Positions 1 through 10,603 of a stretch of DNA of 64,000 bases are shown in pieces; positions within the stretch are counted from its first letter, which is position 1; the number at the start of each line of letters is the position of its first letter. The position numbers and the translations under genes are program-made. Source of the DNA: CAVXGU01 sp963761615 (GTDB taxonomy: Bacteria > Acidobacteriota > Vicinamibacteria > Vicinamibacterales > CAVVIG01); the NCBI GenBank assembly GCA_963761615.1, contig CAVXGU010000003.1, forward strand, positions 744,001 to 808,000. The letters run 5' to 3'. The notes beneath the pieces were generated by a model that was not told the origin of the DNA, ran no database searches, and saw only the letters and a list, made by a program, of their open reading frames with translations.

Positions 1-473
1 ACGAGGCTGCGGACGCGCTCGATCGCGACGCCCCTGGCCCGGGCCACGCGCGGCGCCTGCAGCGCCGCGGCGTCGGGTGGGATGTCGGGATCGAGCCCCC
101 CGCCGCTCGCGGTCACCATCTCCGACGGCACGCGGCCGGCCGGCACGCGCTCGAGCGTCGTCACGGCCGCGAGGCGCGCCTCGACGGCCTTCAACTGTTC
201 GGGGTTCGAGGGTCCGTCGTTGCTGCCGCCCGCCGCCGCCGCGTCGTAGTCGACGGCCGACGGGCGCGGGTGGAAGTACGCGGGGCGCGCGAACCCCTGG
301 GCGATCAGGCGCGAGCCGACGATGGTGCCGTCGGCGCGCCGGATCAGGCTGCCATCGGCCTGGGCGGGGAAGGCGGCACGTCCGAGCGCCCAGACGGCGA
401 TCGGGTACACGCCGCCGAAGAGCAGCATCGTGACCGCCGTGAACCGGATGCCGTGCTTCAGCTCTTCGAGCAT
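1..473 (-). CDS. kdpC: KdpC, potassium-transporting ATPase subunit C (partial)
   Basis: This is the small periplasm-facing subunit of the Kdp high-affinity K+ pump, anchored by one N-terminal helix. The protein starts MLEELKHGIRF, followed by a membrane segment at about residues 10-30 (TAVTMLLFGGVYPIAVWALG). Further on are the family signatures FHPRPSAVDYD, GGSNDGPSNPE and EMVTASGGGLDPDIPPDAA. The start at 473 is preceded by purine-rich GAGGAGCGAGGAC. About 157 residues are visible and the C-terminus lies beyond base 1. It follows kdpA with a 32-base gap; kdpB, which normally sits between them, is not there. The identification is secure. Confidence 0.93.
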   Translation of the reverse strand, partial: MLEELKHGIRFTAVTMLLFGGVYPIAVWALGRAAFPAQADGSLIRRADGTIVGSRLIAQGFARPAYFHPRPSAVDYDAAAAGGSNDGPSNPEQLKAVEARLAAVTTLERVPAGRVPSEMVTASGGGLDPDIPPDAAALQAPRVARARGVAIERVRSL

Positions 474-505
474 CGCTGTCCTCGCTCCTCGATCGGCGGC
501 GGCCG

Positions 506-2216
506 CTAGCGCAACGCCAGGTGCTCGGCGATCGGCCCGAGCACCGCCACGGGCATGAACATCAGCAGGCCGAGGATCACGACGACGGCCCAGAGCGTGA
601 GCCCGTACGTCGCGCTGTCGGCCCGAAGGGAGCCGGCACCCTCGGGCGTCGCCGGCTTGGCGGCGAGCGATCCCGCCAGCGCCAGCGGCGCCACGATTGG
701 GATGTACCGCGAGAGGAGCATCACGAGCCCGGTCGAGATGTTCCAGAACGCGGTGTTGTCTCCGAGCCCCTCGAATCCTGAGCCGTTGTTCGCCGCGGCG
801 GACGAGAACTCGTACAGCATCTCCGAGAAGCCGTGCGGGCCGGGGTTGTGCAGCCATGCGAGCGCCGCCTGCGGATGCGCCGTCGTCGTCCACACGTAGC
901 AGGCAACGGCCGTCCCGACGAGGATCGCGAGCGGATGCCAGAGCAGGGCGAGGCTCGCGAGCTTCATTTCCTTCGCCTCGACCTTCTTGCCCAGGAGCTC
1001 TGGCGTCCGGCCGACCATCATGCCCGCGACGAACACGGCGACGACGATGAAGACGAACATGTTGATGAAGCCGACGCCCACGCCGCCGAAGATGCTGTTG
1101 AGCCACATGCCGGCCATGGCCACGAGGCCGCCGATCGGCGTCAGCGAATCGTGCATCGCATCGACCAATCCGTTCGACGTGACGGTGGTGCTCACGGCCC
1201 ACAGCGCCGAGAGGCCGGCGCCGAATCGGACCTCCTTGCCCTCCATCGAGCCGGTGGACTGATCGACGCCCATCCGGGCGATGGCGGGATTGCCGTGGAC
1301 CTCCTGCTGGACCGCCACGCCCAGCATCGGGAGGTACATCGCCAGCATCACCGCGAACAGGACGATCGCCAGCCGCTTCCGGCGCACCATGAATCCCAGC
1401 GTCCAGATCATCGCCATGGGAATCGCCAGGATGGCCCATCCCTCGACGAAGCCGGTGACGGGCGTCGGGTTCTCGTACGGATGGGTCGAGTTCGGACCGA
1501 AGTATCCGCCGCCGTTGGTGCCGATCTGCTTGATGGCGACCATGGGCGCCGCCACGCCGCGCGCGATCGTCTGCTCGCGGCCCTCGACCGTGACGGCCCT
1601 GGCGGCGCCCTGGAACGTCATCGGGACGCCTTGCCACAGGAGGACCGCGCCGACGACCAGCGCGAGGGGCAGGAGCACCCGCACGCTCGCGCGCGTCACG
1701 TCGACGTAGAAGTTGCCGACGGCGGTGGACCGGTTCCGGCCGAGCGCCCGGAAGAGGGCCACGCACGCCGCGATGCCCGTGGCGGCGGTGACGAATTGCA
1801 GGAATGTCGCCTCGAACATCTGCGAGAAGTAGGAGAGCCCCGTCTCGCCGCTGTAGTGCTGCAGATTCGTGTTCGTCGTGAAGCTGGAGATCGTGTTGAA
1901 CGCCAGCGCCGGCGCCATGTTTGCGATGCGGTCGGGATTGAGGGGCAGGACCTTCTGCAGGGAGACGATCGCGAACGTCGCCAGCCAGAACCAGACGTTC
2001 GACACCAGGAGCGAGATCGAGTACCTGCTTCCAGTCCTGCTGCGCGGCCGGGTCCACGCCGGTCAGGCGCAGCACGAGTCGCTCGATCGGCACGAGAATC
2101 GGATCCAGGAAGGTCCGCTCTCCTGCGAACACGCGGGCCATGTACCGTCCGAGCGGCACGCTCGTCGCGATCGTGACGAGAACCAGGACGCCGACGGCGA
2201 CGTATTCGAGGCCCAT
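506..2216 (-). CDS. kdpA: KdpA, potassium-transporting ATPase channel subunit (one frameshift)
   Basis: KdpA is the polytopic membrane subunit that binds and translocates K+. The ATG at 2216 gives MGLEYVAVGVLVLVTIA followed by GRYMARVFAGERTFLDP, the classical N-terminus, and ends that frame near DWKQ. The rest continues in the next frame as SLLVSNVWFWLATF with the selectivity-filter-like signature AFNTISSFTTNTNLQHY. A single extra base in the forward-strand gtacctg at 2024-2025 explains the break. With it corrected the protein is 569 residues, normal for the family. It sits 7 bases after kdpF, so the start is well placed in the operon. Either a sequencing error or a real mutation is possible; the conservation of both parts favours an error. 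Confidence 0.92.
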
Positions 2217-2223
2217 GCGGATC

Positions 2224-2304
2224 TCAGAACTTCTCGGGGCGCAGCATTGCGTACACGAGGTACGCGAACGCGGCGACGCTCAGCACCAGCGACACCAGTG
2301 TCAT
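2224..2304 (-). CDS. kdpF: KdpF, small Kdp-stabilising membrane peptide
   Basis: This 26-residue peptide begins MTLVSLVLSVAAFAYLVYAM and ends LRPEKF. It is a single hydrophobic helix with a basic tail, as expected for KdpF, the peptide that stabilises the KdpABC complex. It lies directly upstream of kdpA with a 7-base gap, the standard kdpF position, and 7 bases downstream of another tiny membrane ORF. It is recognised from size, composition and position. Confidence 0.85.
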   Translation of the reverse strand: MTLVSLVLSVAAFAYLVYAMLRPEKF

Positions 2305-2311
2305 CGCCCGC

Positions 2312-2395
2312 CTACAGCCGATCGCACAGTTCGACGAAGCCGACGAGCGCGGCGAACGTCGTCAAGCCGAGAGCGATCATTCCCACCAGCAGCAC
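2312..2395 (-). CDS. 27-residue single-helix membrane peptide in the kdp operon
   Basis: A GTG start at 2395 sits 5 bases after a good GGAGGT. The product VLLVGMIALGLTTFAALVGF plus VELCDRL is one transmembrane helix with a short charged tail. The ORF is packed between the porin gene (10-base gap) and kdpF (7-base gap), which argues that it is translated. An internal ATG at 2380 would give 22 residues. I do not know a named family. By position and size it could be a second KdpF-like accessory peptide, but that is inference. Confidence 0.5.
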   Translation of the reverse strand: MLLVGMIALGLTTFAALVGFVELCDRL

Positions 2396-2405
2396 ACCGC
2401 ACCTC

Positions 2406-3572
2406 CTACCAGCCGCCCGTCTTGTTGCCGAACCACCACACGCCGCCGAACAGGACCGTGTTCTGATGGTCGCGGAGGTCCGCCGCGCCTCCCGGGCCCG
2501 TGAAGAAGGGCCGATTCGACCAGTCGCGCCGGAATTCCGCACGGGCCAGGAAGCCGTCCGACACCTTGTACTCCGCGGTCACGGTCGTCTCCTGGAGCAG
2601 CTGTGCGATTCCGCCGAACAGGCCCTGATCCTGGAGGCGCTCGTCGCGCAGCCCGAGGGCCACCTGGCTCGTGACCTGATATCGCGCGTACGCGGCCAGG
2701 CCATCGAGGGCGAGCGAGGGATCGCCCTCGCGAACCTGGCTGGTCGTGTGGTTCGCGTCGAGCCCGAGCGTCCAGCGCGGGGTCGGCGTCACGGTGACGT
2801 ACGTGTCGAGCACGCGAAAGAACCCGTTCGGGCCGTCCGGCTGTCCGTTGTCGGGCTGCTCCTGACCGAAGTAGTCGTTGACCGTCCAGGTCAGCGCCGG
2901 GACGGGCTTGACGATGGCCGCGACCTGGTTCGACTTGAAGTTGTTGAAGTCCTCGGTCTGCTGGATGCCGTTCGAGAGCATGTACAGGACCGTCACCTTC
3001 TCGGTCACGGGCAGCGCGAGCCGCACGCCCGAGTGATAAAAGGGCAGGAAGTCGAAGAGGTACGCGCGCGAGAACGCCTGGTCGTCTTTGGCGTAGTTCG
3101 TTTCGTATCCGAGCATCGACGCGTACTTGCCGAAGTCGAGCTGCAGGCCTCGGCCGACAGGGAACACGTACGTGCCGTACGCCTGCCAGACGTTGCGGTA
3201 CACGGCGGGACGCGGTTCGTTCGCCGGGCTGCCCTGTACCGTGTCCGTGGCCTGGCCGAACTGCAGATCAATCCGCGCGCCGAAGGGGCGACCGTTCTCG
3301 AGGTTGGGAACGCTCTCGAGGACGATGGCGGCCTGCTGGATGCTGAAGACGTTGGCGCGCGTGTCGTAGGCACGCAGCTGCAGGACCCGGTCGGGCGGAC
3401 GGTTCGAGGCGTACTCGTAGTACCCCTCGAACGTGACGCCGAACCGCACGTCCTCGAATGGGTTGCCGGAAGCCGGCGCCTGCGCGAGCGCAGGGCCGGC
3501 GAACACCGCGAGCGCGATGGCCGCGACGCCGGCTCGGACTCCGGCCGCCGACCCCAGCGGGAATCGTGGCAT
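2406..3572 (-). CDS. Outer-membrane beta-barrel porin in the kdp operon
   Basis: This is a 388-residue protein with a clear signal peptide (MPRFPLGSAAGVRAGVAAIA, then LAVFAGPALA, cut before Q at about residue 31). The mature part alternates aromatic and polar residues in barrel strands, including EGYYEYASNRPP, YGTYVFPVGRGLQLDFGKY and a final strand VLFGGVWWFGNKTGGW ending in an aromatic residue. It resembles the putative beta-barrel porin (BBP2/OmpL-like) families. The start at 3572 is preceded by GAGGAG. Its place in the kdp operon suggests it admits K+ or other ions through the outer membrane; that role is inferred from context only. Confidence 0.72.
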   Translation of the reverse strand: MPRFPLGSAAGVRAGVAAIALAVFAGPALAQAPASGNPFEDVRFGVTFEGYYEYASNRPPDRVLQLRAYDTRANVFSIQQAAIVLESVPNLENGRPFGARIDLQFGQATDTVQGSPANEPRPAVYRNVWQAYGTYVFPVGRGLQLDFGKYASMLGYETNYAKDDQAFSRAYLFDFLPFYHSGVRLALPVTEKVTVLYMLSNGIQQTEDFNNFKSNQVAAIVKPVPALTWTVNDYFGQEQPDNGQPDGPNGFFRVLDTYVTVTPTPRWTLGLDANHTTSQVREGDPSLALDGLAAYARYQVTSQVALGLRDERLQDQGLFGGIAQLLQETTVTAEYKVSDGFLARAEFRRDWSNRPFFTGPGGAADLRDHQNTVLFGGVWWFGNKTGGW

Positions 3573-3586
3573 GACCGGGTGGCTCC

Positions 3587-4023
3587 TCAACGGGCGACCG
3601 CCCACGCGGCTGCCGGCACGCGCTCCGCGCCCACCTGGGCGAATACGACGGCATAGCCCTCCGCGAGGAGGCGCGCGACCAGCCGCTCCTCGCGGCTCGG
3701 CCACCACGCGCGCTTCTGCCCGCCGACGATGAGGAGAGATGACCGGTCCAGCATCGAATGCACCACGTCGTCGTACCGCCGGCACGCGCACGGCAGGACG
3801 GTCACGCGCACGCCGACGTCGGCAGCCAGGGCCTGGCCCCCGTCGACCAGGCGGGCGGGCTCGAATCCCGCACGGCCCGTCCGTGGGGTATCACGGCCGG
3901 CACCAGCAGGACGACCCGCGCATCGAGGCCGTCGGTGAGCCGCTTGGCGGTCGCCAGCGCGCACCGCGTGCCGTCGGCCGCCGTCGCGAGCACACACACC
4001 ACCGACACCCGGCGGTCGTCCAT
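3587..4023 (-). CDS. Small UspA-like protein (frameshifted) at the head of the kdp/porin operon
   Basis: The N-terminal frame gives MDDRRVSVVCVLATAADGTR and TAKRLTDGLDARVVLLVPAV. The C-terminal part continues in another frame with VDGGQALAADVGVRVTVLP, DDVVHSMLDRSSLLIVGG and REERLVARLLAEGYAVVFA. Joined, this is an alternating alpha/beta fold of about 145 residues resembling the universal-stress superfamily, which is often associated with KdpD. One base appears to be missing somewhere between about 3860 and 3890. The gap to the porin start is 14 bases, so it is probably the first gene of the operon. Family assignment is tentative. Confidence 0.5.
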
Positions 4024-4151
4024 TGCCAGACCTTCACGGCCCACACCCAGAGCATGGAGGGGGCCAACTGAACGCAGGCGAAAAAGGGCCTGAAAACCGC
4101 CTGAACAAAACCGAGGCGCCGGCTTTTCGGCGCGATATACACTGAGGGCGC

Positions 4152-4719
4152 ATGCGAATCCAGCACCTCGCCGCGGCCACTCTCCTGGGTCTCTTCGCGG
4201 GCGTCTTCGCCGGATGCGGCGGGCCCGGTTCGACGTCCGCGCCGCCGCCGGCGGGCGCGGCGGCTCCGAAAACCGACGTCGGGGCGCCGGCCGCCGCGAA
4301 GGCGGACGCCGGCGCCCAGGGCATCGTCCTGAAGGACCTGAACGGGAAGGATGTCGCGCTGGCGTCGTTCCGGGGGAAGGTCGTGATCCTCAACTTCTGG
4401 GCGACGTGGTGCGTGCCCTGTCGCAGCGAGATTCCGGATTCTGGCGGCGCTGCAGGCCGAGCATCCCGACGACCTCGCCGTCGTGGGCGTCCTCGTGCTG
4501 GATCCGGTCAGTGAAAGGACCCGGCCGTTCGTCCAGCAGATGAAGATGACCTACACGGTCCTCGACGGCAACGACCGCAAGGATCTCGAGGACACCTACG
4601 GTCCCTTCGCCGGGCTCCCGACGTCCGTCATCCTCGATCGCACGGGGGCGATTGTCGCCAAGCGGCTGGGCGCGACGACCAAGGCCGACTTCGCGGCGGC
4701 CGTTGCGCCGCTGCTCTAG
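4152..4719 (+). CDS. TlpA/ResA-like thioredoxin lipoprotein (one frameshift)
   Basis: This is a periplasmic thiol-disulfide oxidoreductase. MRIQHLAAATLLGLFAGVFA followed by GCGG is a lipoprotein signal with cysteine at the lipobox. An alanine/proline linker follows, then VILNFWATWCVPCRSEIPD with the CPC-type WCxxC active site. After that the frame changes. The second frame reads LAALQAEHPDDLAVVGVLVL and ends with the cis-proline region FAGLPTSVILDRTGAIVAKR. One extra T in ggattctgg at 4439-4440 accounts for it. Corrected length is 188 residues, usual for TlpA. Its stop overlaps the stop of the convergent permease gene. A role in cytochrome c or outer-membrane protein redox maintenance is inferred from the family. 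Confidence 0.82.
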
Positions 4720-7392
4720 TCGGCGGCTTTCAGGACGCTGACCGGATCGACACGGGACGCCCGCCACGCGGGCCAGGCCGTGGCGACGAGCGCCACCAGC
4801 GCGAGGACGGCCGCGGCCAGCGCGAGCGTGGCCGGGTCGTGTGGTCCGACGCCGAACAGCAGCGTCGAGAGGAAGCGCGTGAGCGCGAGGGCCCCGGCGA
4901 GCCCGGCGGCCAGCGCGGCTGCGGTCATCATCGCCCCTTCCCCCACGATCAGTCCGAGGATCTCGGCCGGCCGGGCGCCGAGCGCGAGACGGATCCCGAT
5001 TTCGCGCCGGCGCTGGGCCACGTCGTAGCTGAGGACGCCGTAGACGCCGACTGCGGCGAGCAGCAGCGCCACGCCGCCGAAGAGCGTGACGAGCAGCATC
5101 GCGAACCGCCGCTCGGACACGGAGCGGAACAGCGTACGGTCGAGCGGTTCCAGCCCGAAGACGGCGAGCTGCGGATCGATGGCGTGAATCGCCGCGCGCA
5201 CGGCCGGCGCGAGCGCCACGGCATCGCCCGCCGTGCGGACGAGCAGCACGCCCGTCCCGTCGAACGACGGGACGTCGCGGAGCGGCACGTAGACCGCCGG
5301 CGGGTCCTGGCCGCCCAGGCCCTTGAACTTCTCGTCCGCCACGACGCCCAGGACGGCCCAGTTGACGCCCCAGAAGCGGAGCTGGGCGGCGGTCGGATCA
5401 CGACCCGCGAAGAACTGCCGCGCCGCCGCCTCGTTCACGAGGCACACGGGCGTCGCGTCGCGGTCCTCGAAGATGCGGCCGCGGGCGACCGCCACGCCCA
5501 TCGTGGCGAAGTAGCCCGGCGTGACACGGCGCATCGAGATTTCGGGCCAGTTCCGGCCTTCGGCCTCGCGGCCCACGACGAAGAAGGAATTGGTGAAGCC
5601 GGGATCGAGCGGATGATTGCCGGCGGCCGCCGCCGAGACGACGCCCGGCATCGAGGACACGCGCGCGAGCAGCTCGCGCGTGAACGCGCGCTGCGGCTCG
5701 GAGGTCGGCCAGCCTTTCGTGTCGACCGGGTAGCGCGCTGGCGGCAGCTGGTACTCCGCCTTGAGGATGCCGGCGGTGCGGAAGCCGGGATTCACGTCCA
5801 GCAGGTTCCAGAAGCTCCGGATCAGGAGACCGGCGCCCGCGAGCAGCATGACCGTCAGCGCCAGTTCGGCGACGACGAACGTCCCGCGAGCGCGCCGCAG
5901 CCCGCGGCCGGGCGTGGCGCGCGCCCCGCCGGCGTGCAGGGTCTCGGGGAGTCCGCGCCGGGGCGACTGGAGAGTGGGGATGAGCGCGAAGAGCGCGCCG
6001 ATGGATGCCGTGACGACGAGCGTCACGGCGAGCACCCGGAGGTCCAGGCCGGCCGAGCGGATGCGTGGAATGTCGGCCGGCGCGAGGCCGATGAGGGCAC
6101 GCAGGAAAAGGGCGGCGCCGCCGACGCCGACGACCGCCGCGGCCAGGCTCAGCAGCATCGTCTCGACGAGGAACTGGCGCGCCAGCCGGCCGCGGCCGGC
6201 GCCGAGCGCGGCCCGCACCGCGATCTCGTGGGCGCGCGCCGACGCGCGCGCGAGCAGCAGGCTCGCGACGTTGACGCAGGCGACGAGCAGCACCAGCGCG
6301 ACCGCGCACAGCAGCAGGTACAGCACCGGGCGCACGGGACCGAGCACGACGGCGTCGAGCGACTCGATGTTGACGCCGCGGCCCGCGTTCTCCGGGTACG
6401 TGCGCTCGAGGTCCGACGCGATCGGGGCGAGCTCGCCCTCGGCCGCATCCGGCGTCTCGCCCGGCGCCAGCCGCCCGAGCATGAAGATGGGATGCGTGCT
6501 CCGGGGCAGGGCGCGCGGGTCGGCCTGCAAGGGCAGCCAGACGTCCACCGGGACCCGCTCGCCGCGATCCGCAAATGCCCGTCCGTAGGCGGCGGCCGAG
6601 AGGACCTGCAGCGTGCCGAACTCGGTCGCGTCCGGCACCACCCCCACAATCGTGTAGGGCTCGTCGTTCAGGCGGAATCGAGCGCCCCACGACGGCGGCG
6701 TCGCCGCCGAGGGCCCCGCGCCGGAGCGACTCGCTCACCAGCGCGACCCGGGGGCCGCCTGGAACATCCTCGGCGGCGGTGAACATCCGGCCGGCCAGCG
6801 CCCCAACGCCCAGCATCGGCAGCATGTTCGCCGTCACGCGGAGCGAGGCGAGCCGCACCGGGTCGCCGGTGGGCGGGGTCAGGGTGGCCTCGCCCGGCAT
6901 GAACGCGGCCAGGCCGTCCAGGGTCCGCGCGCGCGCGCGGTAGTCGAGATAGTCCGGCACCGAGCCGGGCTCGCGCGTCGTGTGGCTGTCGCGATCCGTC
7001 TCCCAGACCATCACGAGCCGGTCCATGTGCGCGAACGGCGCCGGCTTCAGGAGCACGCTGTCGACGATGCTGAAGATGGCGGTATTGACGCCGATGCCGA
7101 GGGCGAGCGTGAGCAGGGCGGCGGCCGTGAAGGCCGGGTTGCGCCGCCAGCCGCGGAGGGCGTAGCGCACGTCCTGAATCGCCGCGTCGAGGTACGCGAA
7201 GCGTCGCTCGTCGCGGCAGGCTTCCTTCACCTGCTCGAGGCCGCCGAGGTCGAGCGCGGCGCGGCGTCTGGCGTCCGCCTCGCTCATGCCCGTGGCCACG
7301 TAGTCGCGGACCTGCCGGTCCACGTGCTCCCGGAGCTCGGCGTCGAGCCGTCGCTCGCGGAGGTCGCGCCGCCCGAGCCACTGCCAGGCCAT
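4716..7392 (-). CDS. ADOP-family ABC transporter permease, FtsX/MacB fold (one frameshift)
   Basis: This is a fused acidobacterial permease of about 891 residues. It has an N-terminal helical prefix (DLRERRLDAELREHVDRQVR), then two MacB/FtsX units. The first begins at IQDVRYALRGWRRNPAFTAA with a membrane helix in TLALGIGVNTAIFSIVDSVL. The second ends with IGIRLALGARPAEILGLIV and WPAWRASRVDPVSVLKAAD. The reading frame breaks after AAVVGRSI; one extra base in ggcggaat at 6674-6675 restores RLNDEPYTIVGVVPD. It is 3 bases downstream of a padR gene. No ATPase gene is adjacent, as is usual for this family. The transported substrate is unknown. Confidence 0.88.
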
Positions 7393-7395
7393 GGT

Positions 7396-7731
7396 CTACT
7401 CCGCCGCCTGCAGGATCAGCCCGACCGCGTCGGTCAGGCGGCGCCAGCTCTCGATCTCGCGCTCGAGGGCCGTACGGCCCGTGCGGGTCAGGCGGTAGAA
7501 CTTGGCGTCGCGCCCCGTGTCGGACGCCTTCCACTCGGCGGCCAGCAGGCCCCGTCGCTCCAGGCGGTGGAGGGCGGGGTAGAGCGACCCCTGCTGGACG
7601 TGCACCACGTCGCGGGAGATCTGCTGCAGGCGCTGCGCGATCGCGTACCCGTGCAGCGGGCCGAGCGCGAGCACCTTGAGGACGAGCAGGTCGAGCGTGC
7701 CTTGCGGCAGGTCGGGCGGCGTCGGCGGCAT
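7396..7731 (-). CDS. PadR-family transcriptional regulator
   Basis: This is a 111-residue winged-helix repressor of the short acidobacterial PadR type. It has DLPQGTLDLLVLKVLALGPL then HGYAIAQRLQQI (helix-turn-helix) and QQGSLYPALHRLERRGLLAA (recognition helix and wing). The start at 7731 follows GGAGGT closely. It is translated with the permease (3-base gap) and probably controls that gene and itself: a perfect 8-bp inverted repeat overlaps its promoter. The ligand is unknown. Confidence 0.92.
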   Translation of the reverse strand: MPPTPPDLPQGTLDLLVLKVLALGPLHGYAIAQRLQQISRDVVHVQQGSLYPALHRLERRGLLAAEWKASDTGRDAKFYRLTRTGRTALEREIESWRRLTDAVGLILQAAE

Positions 7732-7741
7732 GATACCTCCG

Positions 7742-7778
7742 CCTTCGACATATACACCCCGGATAGGTCGAAGGTCAA
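7742..7778 (-). promoter_or_regulatory. padR promoter with overlapping inverted-repeat operator
   Basis: On the minus strand TTGACC (7778-7773) and TATATG (7754-7749) are spaced 18 bases apart, a plausible sigma-70 promoter. The perfect inverted repeat CCTTCGAC (7742-7749) and GTCGAAGG (7767-7774), with a 17-base spacer, covers both elements. Such placement fits autorepression by the PadR protein encoded immediately downstream. Confidence 0.55.
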
Positions 7779-7790
7779 GGCATTGAGACG

Positions 7791-7818
7791 GGTGCCGGGT
7801 GCTGAGTGCCAGGTGCCG
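7791..7818. repeat. Degenerate 7-bp tandem repeat (four units)
   Basis: The units are GGTGCCG, GGTGCTG, AGTGCCA and GGTGCCG, end to end. They lie in the 162-base spacer between padR and the sigma-54 activator gene. No coding function is seen. Confidence 0.6.
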
Positions 7819-7893
7819 ACAGTGCGCCTCAGTGCTGATTTACGACGCGGAGGTCCTGGCCGACGACCACACCCGACGTCCGACATCCGCCGT

Positions 7894-9474
<1,581 letters not shown>

Positions 9475-9512
9475 GAGGGCAGCTCCCTGGAAGAAGGGAA
9501 GCAAACGCGGTT

Positions 9513-9550
9513 CCAGACGCCGCTGTCTGGACCCGCGAAAAGTCCGCCAA
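9513..9550 (-). promoter_or_regulatory. Possible sigma-54 promoter and leader hairpin of the activator gene
   Basis: On the minus strand TTGGCGGACTTTTCGC (9550-9535) has GG and GC separated by 10 bases, the spacing of a -24/-12 promoter, although the consensus match is partial. Just downstream, CCAGAC (9513-9518) and GTCTGG (9525-9530) form a 6-bp stem in the leader. This was identified by eye only. Confidence 0.35.
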
Positions 9551-9587
9551 AATCGATGGGGTCGGCTGGCGATGCAGGAAGAGCACT

Positions 9588-9628
9588 ACATTTGTGTCGA
9601 ATCAGTGGGATTGTCAGGACACAAATGT
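9588..9628. promoter_or_regulatory. Perfect 11-bp inverted repeat upstream of the activator gene
   Basis: ACATTTGTGTC (9588-9598) and GACACAAATGT (9618-9628) are perfect inverse complements around a 19-base spacer. The site lies about 115-155 bases upstream of the activator start, where an upstream activating sequence would be expected. The right part also contains the small dyad TGTCAGGACA. It could be a binding site for the Fis-type domain of the encoded regulator. Confidence 0.6.
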
Positions 9629-9693
9629 CAGATCGAGGAACGGGCGCCGCGGGCCGGCGGCGCCGTCCCTGGAGCGCCAGTCCTCTACGTCCT

Positions 9694-10533
9694 CTATCGG
9701 GAGCCCTTGCGCAGGTACACGTTCCCGTTGAAGGTCCGCAGCTCGAACTCGGGGCCGCCGCCGTTGATGGCGCCGTAGATCGACTTGTCCACTTCGATCC
9801 GGTAGCGGCCGTCGGTCCGGCGGGTGTCCTGCACGACGGGATTCCCGGTGCTCGGCTTCACCTGGACGTCGAAGTCGCTGAAGACGTCGCCGTTGTCCGT
9901 GCGCAGCCGCAGGTTCGCCTTCGTCGCCGACGGCACCGTGACGTCGACGTTGCCGTTGAGCGACGTGAAGGCCATCGGCGTGCCGGCCGTGATCTCGCGG
10001 AGGGTCGCGACCACCTTGCCGTTGGTCGAGTGCGCCACCACGGACCCGCTCACGTTGGTCAGCGTGATCGAGCCGTTCACGTTGTTGGCCTCGATCTCCC
10101 CCTGCACCCCCTCGACGAGAATCGCGCCGCCGTTGACGGTGCTCAGCTTCAGGTCGGTCCGCGTCGGCACCTGAATCTCGAGCGTGGCACGGGCGTTCAC
10201 GCGGCTCGTCCGGATCGTCATCGTGTTGTTCTCCTCCTCCACGACCAGGCCGGTGGGGCTCGTCAGCCGGTGGAGCCCTGCTGCGTTCGCATCGTCGCGG
10301 CTCGACGTCCGCCCGCGGTCGGCGAGAGGCTCGGACTGGATCGAGACGTCGCGGCGGTCGGCCGCGCGGACGGTGATGCCGCCCGAGACGAGCTTGACGG
10401 TCACGGTCCCCGGCCGCGACGGATCGCTGAAGGGGACGGTCACGTGATCGCTCGTGTTCTGGGTCGTGGTCTGGGCGCCGGCCGCGACCACCGCGGCGAC
10501 CAGCACGACGCCCATCCAGGCTGCTGTTCTCAT
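9694..10533 (-). CDS. DUF4097-family exported beta-helix protein, copy 2
   Basis: This is a 279-residue protein with a signal peptide (MRTAAWMGVVLVAAVVAAGA, cut before QTT). The body is a ladder of short beta repeats typical of DUF4097 (putative adhesin), e.g. DLKLSTVNGGAILVEGV, IEANNVNGSITLTNVSG and AHSTNGKVVATL, ending FELRTFNGNVYLRKG. The start at 10533 follows GGAG. It is the last gene of the ECF sigma operon, 70 bases after its paralogue. The molecular function is not established; cell-envelope location is inferred from the signal peptide. Confidence 0.8.
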   Translation of the reverse strand: MRTAAWMGVVLVAAVVAAGAQTTTQNTSDHVTVPFSDPSRPGTVTVKLVSGGITVRAADRRDVSIQSEPLADRGRTSSRDDANAAGLHRLTSPTGLVVEEENNTMTIRTSRVNARATLEIQVPTRTDLKLSTVNGGAILVEGVQGEIEANNVNGSITLTNVSGSVVAHSTNGKVVATLREITAGTPMAFTSLNGNVDVTVPSATKANLRLRTDNGDVFSDFDVQVKPSTGNPVVQDTRRTDGRYRIEVDKSIYGAINGGGPEFELRTFNGNVYLRKGSR

Positions 10534-10603
10534 GGCTCGATTCTCCAACGGGCCCGCAGGCCCCGGCTGCTTCGGCAGACCCGGCGGTCTGCGCTCTGGT
10601 GTC

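Noticed and set aside
490..515. NotI/NheI-like sequence at the kdpA-kdpC junction as a sign of vector DNA
   Set aside because: The bases encode the natural kdpA C-terminus and a normal kdpC ribosome site, and such words are common in this GC-rich DNA.
833..2176. 447-codon plus-strand frame opposite kdpA
   Set aside because: The composition is antisense-like; kdpA on the minus strand explains the region.
3855..3871. tRNA T-arm-like GCGGG-CTCGAAT-CCCGC
   Set aside because: No matching acceptor stem, anticodon arm or D-arm is found upstream, and the site lies inside the UspA-like coding region.
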